Source of the DNA: Nesterenkonia marinintestina
Lineage (GTDB): Bacteria > Actinomycetota > Actinomycetes > Actinomycetales > Micrococcaceae
Length of the DNA stretch: 64,000 nt
Direction of reading: 5' to 3'
Assembly: GCF_025420485.1 (NCBI RefSeq)
Contig: NZ_JAOEFD010000001.1
Coordinates: 434,001 to 498,000, forward strand
The translations under genes and the position numbers were made by a program. The notes beneath the pieces are model-generated. The model worked only from the letters and a program-made list of their open reading frames with translations, was not told where the DNA came from and searched no databases. Position 1 is the first letter of the stretch. Every line of letters begins with the position of its first letter. Below, one piece after another: positions 51,386-59,132 of the stretch.

Positions 51386-53415
51386 AGTCGGATTCAGGGA
51401 CTGAGAAGCTGGCCCTCGCAGGGTTGGCCCTGGTGGGGCTCTACGTGGTGTTCATCGGGTTCGGGATGCTGTTGAACCGGATCTGGTGCTCCGGGTGGGC
51501 TCTGCCTGATCACCCGTTCTCGCCTGTCACCGGGCTCTCGCAGGGCTCGATGTCGGGGTTCGGAGCCCCCGGCGGGTGTGCGGCACCGGTGGCCGCGTTG
51601 GGTGTCGGGGCGGTGCTGCTGGTCGTAGCCGCCGGTGCTCTGGTGGTCGGTGGGTTGATCTCTTGGCGCAAGTACACCCAGTCGGATCGGTACCTGCTCA
51701 ACGACGTCTCCGCCCGGGATGGTATCGCCAAGCGCCCGGAGATCAAGGCGTGGGTGGGTGCGGCCACGGCCAAACGCAACGTGCGGACGCTGCGCCCGCA
51801 GCTGGTCGCGGAGAAGGGCAAGCGGAAGGTCAAGCCCGAAGACGCGTCGTTCCCGTTGGGCCGGTCCAAGGGGGTCCAGTGTTTCGAGTCGATGGAGGAA
51901 TCCTCGCTGCTGCTGGGGCCGCCCCGGTCGGGGAAAGGCCGCAATGTGATTGTGGGGAAGATCATCGATGCCCCCGGTGCGGTGATTACCACCTCCTCGC
52001 GGGCGGATAACTACGCGATGACTCGTGACCTGCGCGCCGCCGGTGGACGCCCGGTGGCCCTATTCGACCCTCAGGGGCTCACCGGGGTGGCCTCGACCCT
52101 GAAATGGTCTCCGATCACTGGATGTGAGAACCCCTCGAACGCCAACGCGCGTGCCTCTTCGCTGGTCGGAGCGGCCGGGTTGGATGAGAACTCGTCCAAC
52201 GCCGAATGGGCGGGCCCGGCGGTCACGGTGATGGAGTGCCTGCTCCACGCCGCGGCCCTGGGGGGTCACAGTGTCGATGAGTTGATGCTGTGGGGGTCCT
52301 CCCCGGCGGCGGCGAAGACAGCGGTGAAAGTCCTGGAGGAACACCCGGAATCTGCCCCCGGCTGGGCTGAGGCGTTGGCCGGGATCATCCGCGAGGACCC
52401 GAAGATGCGGGCCAATAAATGGTTCGGTGCCGCGAACTCGGTCAAGGGACTGGCCGTGCCCAACGTGCGGGCATCGATGAAACCCACCAGTGTGGAAGAG
52501 ACCTTCGACATCGACCGGTTCATCAAAGAGTCCGGGACCCTCTACATCATCGGCACCCGCACCGGCGGGTCCTCGGCCGGGCCGTTTCTGATCGCGATGA
52601 TGGACGCGATCACCCAACGGGCCCGAGAGATCGCGGTCCAATCGGAGGGGAACAGGCTCGACCCGCCCCTGGCCCTGATCCTGGATGAGATCGCCAACAT
52701 CGCCTCGGCGTGGCCGGCGCTGGAGCAGCTGATGTCCGACGGTGGCGGGGTCGGGATCGCCCCGACGGCGGTGTTCCAGTCGATCGGGCAGATCCAGTCC
52801 CGCTGGTCCCACGAGGCCGCCCGGGTGCTGTGGGAAGCGGCCACGGTGAAGCTGCAGCTCGGCGGTGCCTCCGACATCGAGCACCTGCGCACCATGGAAG
52901 ACCTCATGGACACTCGAGAAGTGACCCGCACCTCGACATCACGGCAGTCGGAGGGGTCCTCAGTCTCCGAGCAGACCATCGACAAGCCGGTGCTCTCGAA
53001 AGCGGAGATTCGCCGATTCCCGTTCGGCTGGGGGCTGCTGTTCTTCCGGAAACAGCGGCCCATCGTCATCGAGCTGCGCGACTACAAATCCCGCAAGGAC
53101 GCCGATGAGATCTCGGAGTCGAAGAAGAACTACGCCACCGAGATCGGGGTCAGAGCCGAGGCGTTTACCAAAGAGGCCGACTTCGACGGCGCCTTCGACT
53201 CGGCGGTCCAGCAGGTCGCAGACCGGGCAGCCCGGGAGTCCGCAGGCTACGCCCGCTCCGCCCAAGCTACCGTGGATCAGCTCGCCGCGGCCGGCCCCTC
53301 AGACCCCGCGGCAGAGTCCACGGTCAGCGACCCGACCGCCGAGCCGACCTCCGAGCGGGCTGAGAACCGGGCTAGTGACCGGGCCGGCGAGCCGGCTCCG
53401 ATCGAGTACGGATGA
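51382..53415 (+). CDS. VirD4/TraG-type coupling protein
   Basis: Type IV coupling protein of 677 residues that links DNA to the secretion channel. Two N-terminal TM helices (about 10-35 and 70-92) come first. A nucleotide-binding domain follows with Walker A LLGPPRSGKGRN near 178-185 and Walker B LALILDEIANIASAWPALEQLMSDGGG near 425-440, the DE-x-A-N feature. C-terminal motifs FQSIGQIQSRW and KLQLGGASDIEHLRTMEDLM are TraG/VirD4-like. The Ser/Thr/Pro-rich last 60 residues are a flexible tail. The start overlaps the ATPase stop. Confidence 0.88.
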   Translation: MKSDSGTEKLALAGLALVGLYVVFIGFGMLLNRIWCSGWALPDHPFSPVTGLSQGSMSGFGAPGGCAAPVAALGVGAVLLVVAAGALVVGGLISWRKYTQSDRYLLNDVSARDGIAKRPEIKAWVGAATAKRNVRTLRPQLVAEKGKRKVKPEDASFPLGRSKGVQCFESMEESSLLLGPPRSGKGRNVIVGKIIDAPGAVITTSSRADNYAMTRDLRAAGGRPVALFDPQGLTGVASTLKWSPITGCENPSNANARASSLVGAAGLDENSSNAEWAGPAVTVMECLLHAAALGGHSVDELMLWGSSPAAAKTAVKVLEEHPESAPGWAEALAGIIREDPKMRANKWFGAANSVKGLAVPNVRASMKPTSVEETFDIDRFIKESGTLYIIGTRTGGSSAGPFLIAMMDAITQRAREIAVQSEGNRLDPPLALILDEIANIASAWPALEQLMSDGGGVGIAPTAVFQSIGQIQSRWSHEAARVLWEAATVKLQLGGASDIEHLRTMEDLMDTREVTRTSTSRQSEGSSVSEQTIDKPVLSKAEIRRFPFGWGLLFFRKQRPIVIELRDYKSRKDADEISESKKNYATEIGVRAEAFTKEADFDGAFDSAVQQVADRAARESAGYARSAQATVDQLAAAGPSDPAAESTVSDPTAEPTSERAENRASDRAGEPAPIEYG

Positions 53416-53433
53416 ATCGGAGGGTGAGCAGCC

Positions 53434-53892
53434 ATGTCACGTGCCTCACTGACCCGGACCGGGTCACCGGCGTATCAGGGATATCTGCGGTCCCAGCAGT
53501 GGGGCTTCCGCCGGGTCCGGTGGTTCCGTGACCGGCGAGCCGAAGGCTTCGAGCCGGCCTGCCAGGTCTGTGACCGCACTCTGACTGACCTGGGGTCGCT
53601 GGATCTGCACCACACCAGCTACGAGGGTGTGGGCTGGGACGAAGACACCCAGAAATGGTGGGCCGAGGAAGCAGACGAGGAGCTGATGCCCATGTGCCGA
53701 GACCACCACGGCAGGCTCCACGACCGACTCGACCGGCGGGGCGACTTCTACGGGTGGTCCAGACACCGGGCCTCGATCGTGATCGCCGCCCAGATGCGCC
53801 GCGAGTACTTCACTCACCACCCCGTGACCCCCAGAGACGACGAAGACAACGCCAGAAATGATGAGCAGAGAGGCGGAGCGGCCGATGAGTGA
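53434..53892 (+). CDS. HNH-type zinc-finger nuclease-like protein
   Basis: Protein of 152 residues. CxxC at 43-46 (CQVCDRTL), LDLHHTSYEGVGW with His59-His60, and CRDHH at 88-92 form an HNH/His-Me finger-like zinc site. The layout is that of mobile-element-type HNH endonucleases, though without the C-terminal asparagine motif clearly placed. It lies directly after the coupling protein, where an accessory DNA-processing or exclusion function would fit. It may nick DNA or simply bind it. The stop overlaps the next gene. Confidence 0.65.
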   Translation: MSRASLTRTGSPAYQGYLRSQQWGFRRVRWFRDRRAEGFEPACQVCDRTLTDLGSLDLHHTSYEGVGWDEDTQKWWAEEADEELMPMCRDHHGRLHDRLDRRGDFYGWSRHRASIVIAAQMRREYFTHHPVTPRDDEDNARNDEQRGGAADE

Positions 53893-54283
53893 TGACCATG
53901 CAACACGAACGGAAACCACCGAGGCAACCACCCGGGAGAGCGCGACGGAGGCCGCGGGCCCGACTGTGCCTGCTGAACCGACGGACCAGCTTCGCCGGCC
54001 ATTGGCCGCCCTGTTCTGTCAGTCGTGTCAGCGGATGACTGAGGTGCAGTTCCACTGCACCGACCACGACGTCGACGCAGTCGATCAGTGCCGAATGTCT
54101 CAGGGGGCTGGCACGTGGCTGTGCGCGGCCTGCCATCACGGGGTCCACGAGTACATGGCAGCGAACCCTGAGCCGGGCCGGGCGGCTACCTCCCTGTTGC
54201 ACATGACCGAGAGGGTGGCCCGGATCGTGACTTCGACACCGCGGCCCTACCGACGTGCCAGCAAGTCTGCGGCAGAACAATAG
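53885..54283 (+). CDS. Small zinc-ribbon protein
   Basis: Protein of 132 residues. The N-terminal 35 residues are Thr/Glu/Ala-rich and disordered. CxxC (45-48, CQSC), Cys58, Cys69 and CAACHH (80-85) form a treble-clef or zinc-ribbon cluster. Two zinc ions are plausible. It starts within the end of the HNH gene (the two share eight bases, in different frames). It is not recognised, but could work in concert with the HNH protein or in protein-DNA docking. Confidence 0.6.
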   Translation: MSDDHATRTETTEATTRESATEAAGPTVPAEPTDQLRRPLAALFCQSCQRMTEVQFHCTDHDVDAVDQCRMSQGAGTWLCAACHHGVHEYMAANPEPGRAATSLLHMTERVARIVTSTPRPYRRASKSAAEQ

Positions 54284-54365
54284 ACCGCCCGGGCCACCCT
54301 GGCCACACGGGCCGCAGAGGCGATACGGGCAGAGACCAGCCACTACCGAATGGAGGGCGGAGGCG

Positions 54366-55409
54366 ATGAAAGAGCCGATCGAGTTCACCCCCTGGGGGGC
54401 CGATTCCTCCCAGCAGATCGACCCCGACACCGGAGAAATGCGAGACACCGACCTAGACGGCGCTAGCGGTGAGCAGGCGGGGATGAGCCTGCCGAGTCTG
54501 ACCAGTAGTCCGGAGGCCGGGTCGCCCGAGGCAGAGGAGAACAGTGGCGAGGAGGGTGAGGATGGAGGCCAGTGGGGGGCTGATCTGCCCGGGTTGGCCG
54601 ATCTTCCGGACTTGGCCGATGTGTCCGGCCGAGACGGGGAGGGCGAGTCGGTGCAGAGTCCCCGACCGGATGCGTCGTTGACCACGCTGCGCCGATATCG
54701 GCACGAGGACTTAGAGGCCGAGATGGAGGCTGAGGCCGACCCCGAGTGGCTGGGGCGGCGGTGGCGAGAGCTGGAGAGCACCGAGACTCAGCACGCCCTG
54801 GTCGGGCTGCGGCGGTGGGTTGACTGGCTGGTGTGTGAGCACAGTCTGAACTCTGCGATCGTCCCGGCCTGCTGGTTCCGGCATCCGGCGATCGTCGCGG
54901 AGCTGTACGCGGCGATGAATATGGAGCACAAGGCGTGGGCCGAAGGGGAACCGACCGTGCAGCCGATGATGATGTGGCTGCCCCACCTGGAACAGATGAA
55001 AGTGCGCCTGCGGGAGCTGGTCGCAGAGCTGGCCGGCTGCGCTGACGGCACACACGTCGAAGAAGAGCGACAGGTGCGGGTCTACAACGAAGACCTGTGG
55101 CGGGCCACGGTCTATACCTACCGGGAGAGCCAGCACTTCACCCGCCCGGCCGGGGAGGATGAGCTGCGCTTCGTCAAGGCGACAGCATTCAGCGCCGCTC
55201 GCGAAGAGATCGGGGCGACCGGTATCAAGGCTCTGCGTCCCCGGGTCGGAGCGCACCAGCCCAGCACAGAGCTGAGGATGGAGAAGACGACCGGGGTCGC
55301 TGACTCAGAGCTGATCTTGACCATCTCGGGGACCGAGGACGTCGACCACGTCGTGTGGGAAGAGGCCGAGAGCCCCGAGGGGCCGTGGCGACATGTCACC
55401 ACCGACTAA
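54366..55409 (+). CDS. Hypothetical element protein
   Basis: Protein of 347 residues starting at ATG 54366 after GGAGG. The first 110 residues are acidic and disordered. A helical region follows from about 125 to 240 (DPEWLGRRWRELESTETQHALVGLRRWVDWLVCEHSLNSAIVPACWFRHPAIVAELYAAMNMEHKAW), then the mixed end with FSAAREEIGATGIKALRP. Similar 300-400 residue proteins with the phrase PxCWxxHP are frequent in actinobacterial conjugative elements next to the coupling protein. No function is assigned. Confidence 0.55.
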   Translation: MKEPIEFTPWGADSSQQIDPDTGEMRDTDLDGASGEQAGMSLPSLTSSPEAGSPEAEENSGEEGEDGGQWGADLPGLADLPDLADVSGRDGEGESVQSPRPDASLTTLRRYRHEDLEAEMEAEADPEWLGRRWRELESTETQHALVGLRRWVDWLVCEHSLNSAIVPACWFRHPAIVAELYAAMNMEHKAWAEGEPTVQPMMMWLPHLEQMKVRLRELVAELAGCADGTHVEEERQVRVYNEDLWRATVYTYRESQHFTRPAGEDELRFVKATAFSAAREEIGATGIKALRPRVGAHQPSTELRMEKTTGVADSELILTISGTEDVDHVVWEEAESPEGPWRHVTTD

Positions 55410-55783
55410 GACCCCCACCAGGCAGATCACGGTGGTCATGGACCGGGTGGGGCCGGATTTCAGCCGGGGGCAGATCGGCGCTGGTAGGAGCGCGCACCTG
55501 CACCCTTATCTCCGGTCCCACCCCCTTTCGTGGCCAGAGCTTGAGTGGCCAGGAGCGCGGGCGGTGGTGTGTCGAGCTGCCGAAGTCGGCCCTGCGGCTG
55601 TGCGCGGCGGGCACACGAGCACCCTGCTTTGACGGTGTTTCGAATATTGGGGCCCAAATGTATGTCACCGGGTCGGGGTAGCGGGGGTGGCGAACACCTG
55701 GCAGGTGTACGGCACCGGATCGTGCACCGGCTTCGCCGGCTCCGGAGACGGGGTCGTGGCAGAGACAGCAGAGGTGAGCAGTC
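55410..55783 (+). other. Gene-poor 374-bp region before ssb
   Basis: No convincing gene. A 79-codon reading frame (55393-55632) starts inside the preceding gene and has no motif, so it is doubtful. Around 55629-55665 the base composition drops (TTTGACGG, then TTCGAATATTGG and TTGGGGCCCAA, an 11-bp palindrome). This suits a regulatory or oriT-like site ahead of ssb. I see no proper -10 box at the right distance from the TTGACG. Confidence 0.35.
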
Positions 55784-56410
55784 ATGAAGCAAAACCTGGG
55801 GCAGAACACCATCACCGGCAATCTGGTGGCCGATCCTCAGTGGTCACGTCATGGGAAGGTCGTGGAGTTCACGTTGGCGGAGAACTCGCGATACCAGGAC
55901 CGGGACACACAGGAGTGGAAGGACGGACCGACCACGTATCACGACGTGAAGGTCCGCAACGAGCAGCTGGCCGCCCACTGTGTGGAGTCGTTGCGCAAGG
56001 GCCAGCGGGCCACGGCCACCGGTGGTCACCAGGTCGAGGCATACATCAATCCCAAAGATGGGTCCCCGCGGCTGGGGAACACCCTGTGGGCCACCGACGT
56101 CGCCGGCTCCCTGCGATTCGATGCTCGGCCGGCGGTGGCCGCGACAGCGCAGACCGTGGGCGCGGATGTGCACCACGGCCCTGAGGCGAGTCATCAGCAG
56201 GCCGGACCCTCAGCCTCGGATGTCCCGGCCCACGACCAATCTCCAGCACCGTCCCGAGCGTCGTCGGCGGAACCGAGCGCCGGAGAGTATCCGCCGGCAC
56301 CGCGCTCCCAGACCGCGGGCGATCCGGCCCAGTGGCAGCAGCTGGCCAATGACACGGCCAACCGGCTCCGAGGCCCCGAGCAGGGATCGGCGTCCGGGCC
56401 CGGCTTCTGA
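55784..56410 (+). CDS. ssb: Single-stranded DNA-binding protein
   Basis: SSB-type OB-fold protein of 208 residues. The N-terminal OB-fold is about 1-115: NTITGNLVADPQWSRHGKVVEFTLAENSRYQDRDTQEWKDGPTTYHDVKVRNEQLAAHCVESLRKGQRATATGGHQVEAYINPKDGSPRLGNTLWATDVAGSLRF. A proline/alanine-rich flexible linker follows, ending ASGPGF. The usual acidic DDIPF-type tip is only partly kept (aromatic/Pro end), so recruitment of host partners may differ. It should protect the single strand during transfer or replication of the element. SD AGGTGAG upstream. Confidence 0.85.
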   Translation: MKQNLGQNTITGNLVADPQWSRHGKVVEFTLAENSRYQDRDTQEWKDGPTTYHDVKVRNEQLAAHCVESLRKGQRATATGGHQVEAYINPKDGSPRLGNTLWATDVAGSLRFDARPAVAATAQTVGADVHHGPEASHQQAGPSASDVPAHDQSPAPSRASSAEPSAGEYPPAPRSQTAGDPAQWQQLANDTANRLRGPEQGSASGPGF

Positions 56411-56479
56411 GTACCCTCCCGCGCCAGTTCAGCGGCGCAGGGAGCCTCCGCGGGATAGGGACAACACGAGAGGACAGCG

Positions 56480-57541
56480 ATGTTCGACGACGAGGCCTAC
56501 CAGGACCCCGAGTACGACGTGACGGACCGGGAGATCATGGCCGTCAGTGAAATCCGTCAGATGGGTCCCAGGATCGAAGAAATGATCGAGCGGGTCGAGG
56601 AGCTCAAGCGCCGGTATCTCTCCGGCGGCATCGAACCCCACAGAGTGCAAGCCGCAGACGAGGGACTCTCACAGATGAAGACCGCGGCCGAGCGGGTCGC
56701 GGACATCACCGGGTTCGATGCCGAGTCCCGGGACGGTCAGGGGCCGGTGACCATCAAGCGTCGGTGGTGGCGGGACCCTGCCGCGGCGCTGTCTGTCGAG
56801 GCCGATGAGCACAGCACGCGTGATGCCGAGACGTTGATCGAGCAGTGTGACCAGGTCGCGGACCTGGAGGCCAAGCAGTGGTCGACGGGAGGCCCGTCGA
56901 CGGTGCTGCGGGAATCAATCCACGCGTGGGACTACCAAGGTGGAGATGTCATCGATCTGAAGGATCAGCTGGACGGCGGCGACCGACGCATCCCCGCCGA
57001 TGTGATGGCGGCGTATCGACGAGTCGAGGCCGCCCGCCCGGACCTTGATGTGTACCTAGAGCCCGAGCCGGTGCTCATCCCCGATGAGGAGAGCAGCCAG
57101 AAGCAACTGGCGGAGCAGGCCTCTTGGTCGGTGGTCGCTGACCACCCCGAGAGCAGAGAGACCGCACGGTTGGACTTCCTCACCATGAACCAAGACCGCG
57201 AGATCCACGGGGTGCACATGGTCTCCGGGACTGTGAAACCTGATGCGCCCTGGCGCAGCTGGTCACCGGAGCACGACATCGAGGCTGACCGTGAGCTGCA
57301 GGTCAGCGGGGTGGTCTACCGGTCGTCTCCCGACGGGCACCAAGCGATCGAAGACACGTTTCTCGATCGGGCCCGGGCAATGCGCCCGGTTTCTGAGGAC
57401 GCGGAGGTGACACAGGCCGGTTTCGACACTCACTTCCAGGCGCATGAGACACGGGTCTCCGGTGTCGAGGAACAGTTGGAGCTGGATCGGATGCAGCCGA
57501 ACACACCGGGCCGGGGCACCTCCGGTCCGGAGTTGACGTGA
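56480..57541 (+). CDS. Hypothetical element protein
   Basis: Protein of 353 residues. The start has a helical EIRQMGPRIEEMIERVEELKRRY, a hydrophilic, acidic middle and a beta-rich segment with WRSWSPEHDIEADRELQVSGVVY. No TM segment, signal or catalytic motif is visible. It lies 70 bp after ssb and 25 bp before the next hypothetical gene in the same direction. The product is soluble and cytoplasmic. Homology is not recognised; such proteins are commonly found between ssb and the helicase/methyltransferase of these elements. Confidence 0.5.
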   Translation: MFDDEAYQDPEYDVTDREIMAVSEIRQMGPRIEEMIERVEELKRRYLSGGIEPHRVQAADEGLSQMKTAAERVADITGFDAESRDGQGPVTIKRRWWRDPAAALSVEADEHSTRDAETLIEQCDQVADLEAKQWSTGGPSTVLRESIHAWDYQGGDVIDLKDQLDGGDRRIPADVMAAYRRVEAARPDLDVYLEPEPVLIPDEESSQKQLAEQASWSVVADHPESRETARLDFLTMNQDREIHGVHMVSGTVKPDAPWRSWSPEHDIEADRELQVSGVVYRSSPDGHQAIEDTFLDRARAMRPVSEDAEVTQAGFDTHFQAHETRVSGVEEQLELDRMQPNTPGRGTSGPELT

Positions 57542-57565
57542 GCCCGGACAGGAAGATGAGGACAG

Positions 57566-59035
57566 ATGTTCCACGGTGAGAACAGGCCTCCTGATGCCGA
57601 GCAGCTCGGGCTCAGAACGCTTCAGATCAGGATGCAGACACGCCGGGATGCGCTGGTGTACGACCTGACTGAACACGGTCCGGGTCGACCCTTAGATGAG
57701 GGAAAGGTCCGCCAGGTGGTCGCAGACCAAGCTGTCGATGCCGAGCGCGCGTCGGGGTTGCTCTTTGAGACCCGGGAAGCGATCGAATCCACGGCCATGG
57801 ATCACTACGCACGCACACTGCGACGGGCCGTGGCCCATGGGCGAGAAGCGGTGCATTGGCAGGGCCACGTCACGCAGCTGCAGGAGACCCTGGACACCGA
57901 GCAGCTGCTGAAGCTCCAAGACCACGAGTCAGTGGACCTGGCCCAGAGAAGTTCTCTCGAAGCGATCGTGCAGGCATGGGACCCGGAGGCTCCGCCCCAA
58001 GAGACGATCGCCGCGTGCGGTACATGGAGGCGGCTGAAGACCGAGTTCGACTATGCGGCCACCCCGATCGAGATCGCCGGGGACAGTGTGGATGGCTATG
58101 ACCGGGCCGCTCCGATCAGAGACGCGGTGATGGAAGTGATGACCGATCAGCAGCGCAATGAACACATGATCAACGAACTGCGGTGGAAGGACCGGATCCG
58201 GCAGGGCGACGCCACCGCCCTGGATGACCGGGCGATGCTGGCCTGGCGGGACGGGGCGGCACCGATGGTCGACGCCGCCGCTTTCGCACCGCCACGAGAA
58301 AGGGAGACCACGATGGACCCGGACCGGATGGCCCACCAACTGAGGATCACCTTCCCCGGAGAAGAGCCCCGGGAATTCGCCCACGCCACTGAGGCCATGG
58401 ACTACGTCGCCCAGCGCAGCTGGAACAAATCGTCGTCCAGGTTCGGTCCGCAGCCGACAGAGATCGCGTGGGCAACCCCTGCTGAGGTGAGACACCCCGA
58501 GCTGGCAGGAGCCAATGGGGACCGGTCCCAGCTACCTAAGGTCGTCGACGGCGACGAGCAGATCAGCCACAACCCGGTTCAGGGGTTGGCCCTGCAGCTG
58601 CAGGACTACCGCCGACGCCACGAGATTCAGGGAGCGATCATCGTGGAGTCCCCGGTAAATGCCGACGCGCGGTGGAGTGATCGGATGGAGATCACCGGCG
58701 GGGCCGGCAGACTCGTCGGTGAGGACGATGGAGTCGAGCTCATCGAGGCCGACCTGTTCGACAGCTCCGACGGGCCCGCACGATGGATCGCGATCGCGGA
58801 GGCCTTCGGCTCCCCCGAGGACCTGCGGGCTCTGCATGCCAACCGGGTCGAAGCCGCGGAGGAGAGCCTGGTTCGGGCACGGACCGCCTACGCGGCACAC
58901 GCCGCCTCAACGTCACCACAGGCGGCCGGGACCTCATCGAGTGATGTGGAGCAGATCGCGGCCCAGCAGTCACTGGACCAGTCGATTTATGGGCACGGCC
59001 CGCAGGCCGGGGGGCAAGGCCCAGAGATGGATTGA
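57566..59035 (+). CDS. Hypothetical element protein
   Basis: Protein of 489 residues. The first third is helical (MQTRRDALVYDLTEHG, DEGKVRQVVADQAVDAERASGLLFETREAIES). The middle, LRITFPGEEPREFAHATEAMDYVAQRSWNKSSSRFGPQ, has an alpha-beta look, and a second alpha-beta segment lies near the end (IQGAIIVESPVNADARWSDRMEITGG, DLFDSSDGPARWIAIAEAFGSPEDLRAL). It contains no catalytic motif I can name. It may be involved in DNA processing, judged from position only. A hairpin follows it at 59066-59106. Confidence 0.5.
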   Translation: MFHGENRPPDAEQLGLRTLQIRMQTRRDALVYDLTEHGPGRPLDEGKVRQVVADQAVDAERASGLLFETREAIESTAMDHYARTLRRAVAHGREAVHWQGHVTQLQETLDTEQLLKLQDHESVDLAQRSSLEAIVQAWDPEAPPQETIAACGTWRRLKTEFDYAATPIEIAGDSVDGYDRAAPIRDAVMEVMTDQQRNEHMINELRWKDRIRQGDATALDDRAMLAWRDGAAPMVDAAAFAPPRERETTMDPDRMAHQLRITFPGEEPREFAHATEAMDYVAQRSWNKSSSRFGPQPTEIAWATPAEVRHPELAGANGDRSQLPKVVDGDEQISHNPVQGLALQLQDYRRRHEIQGAIIVESPVNADARWSDRMEITGGAGRLVGEDDGVELIEADLFDSSDGPARWIAIAEAFGSPEDLRALHANRVEAAEESLVRARTAYAAHAASTSPQAAGTSSSDVEQIAAQQSLDQSIYGHGPQAGGQGPEMD

Positions 59036-59065
59036 CCCTGCACCGCAGACCGATGCCCTGCCCAT

Positions 59066-59106
59066 CCCCCGCCGGTCCGATCACCACTTGACGGATCGCC
59101 GGGGGG
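59066..59106 (+). terminator. Imperfect hairpin with possible -35 box in the loop region
   Basis: CCCCCGCCGGTCCG (59066-59079) pairs imperfectly with CGGATCGCCGGGGG (59092-59105): about 12 of 14 pairs. TTGACG (59088-59093) overlaps the start of the right arm. It could end transcription of the gene upstream and at the same time carry the -35 of the giant gene. No good -10 box follows at 16-18 bp. Confidence 0.45.
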
Positions 59107-59132
59107 TGTGGAGTTATGTAAAGGAGAAGTTC

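Noticed and set aside
55393-55632. 79-codon ORF as a gene
   Set aside because: It begins inside the preceding gene, has no recognisable Shine-Dalgarno sequence, no motif and no coupling downstream.
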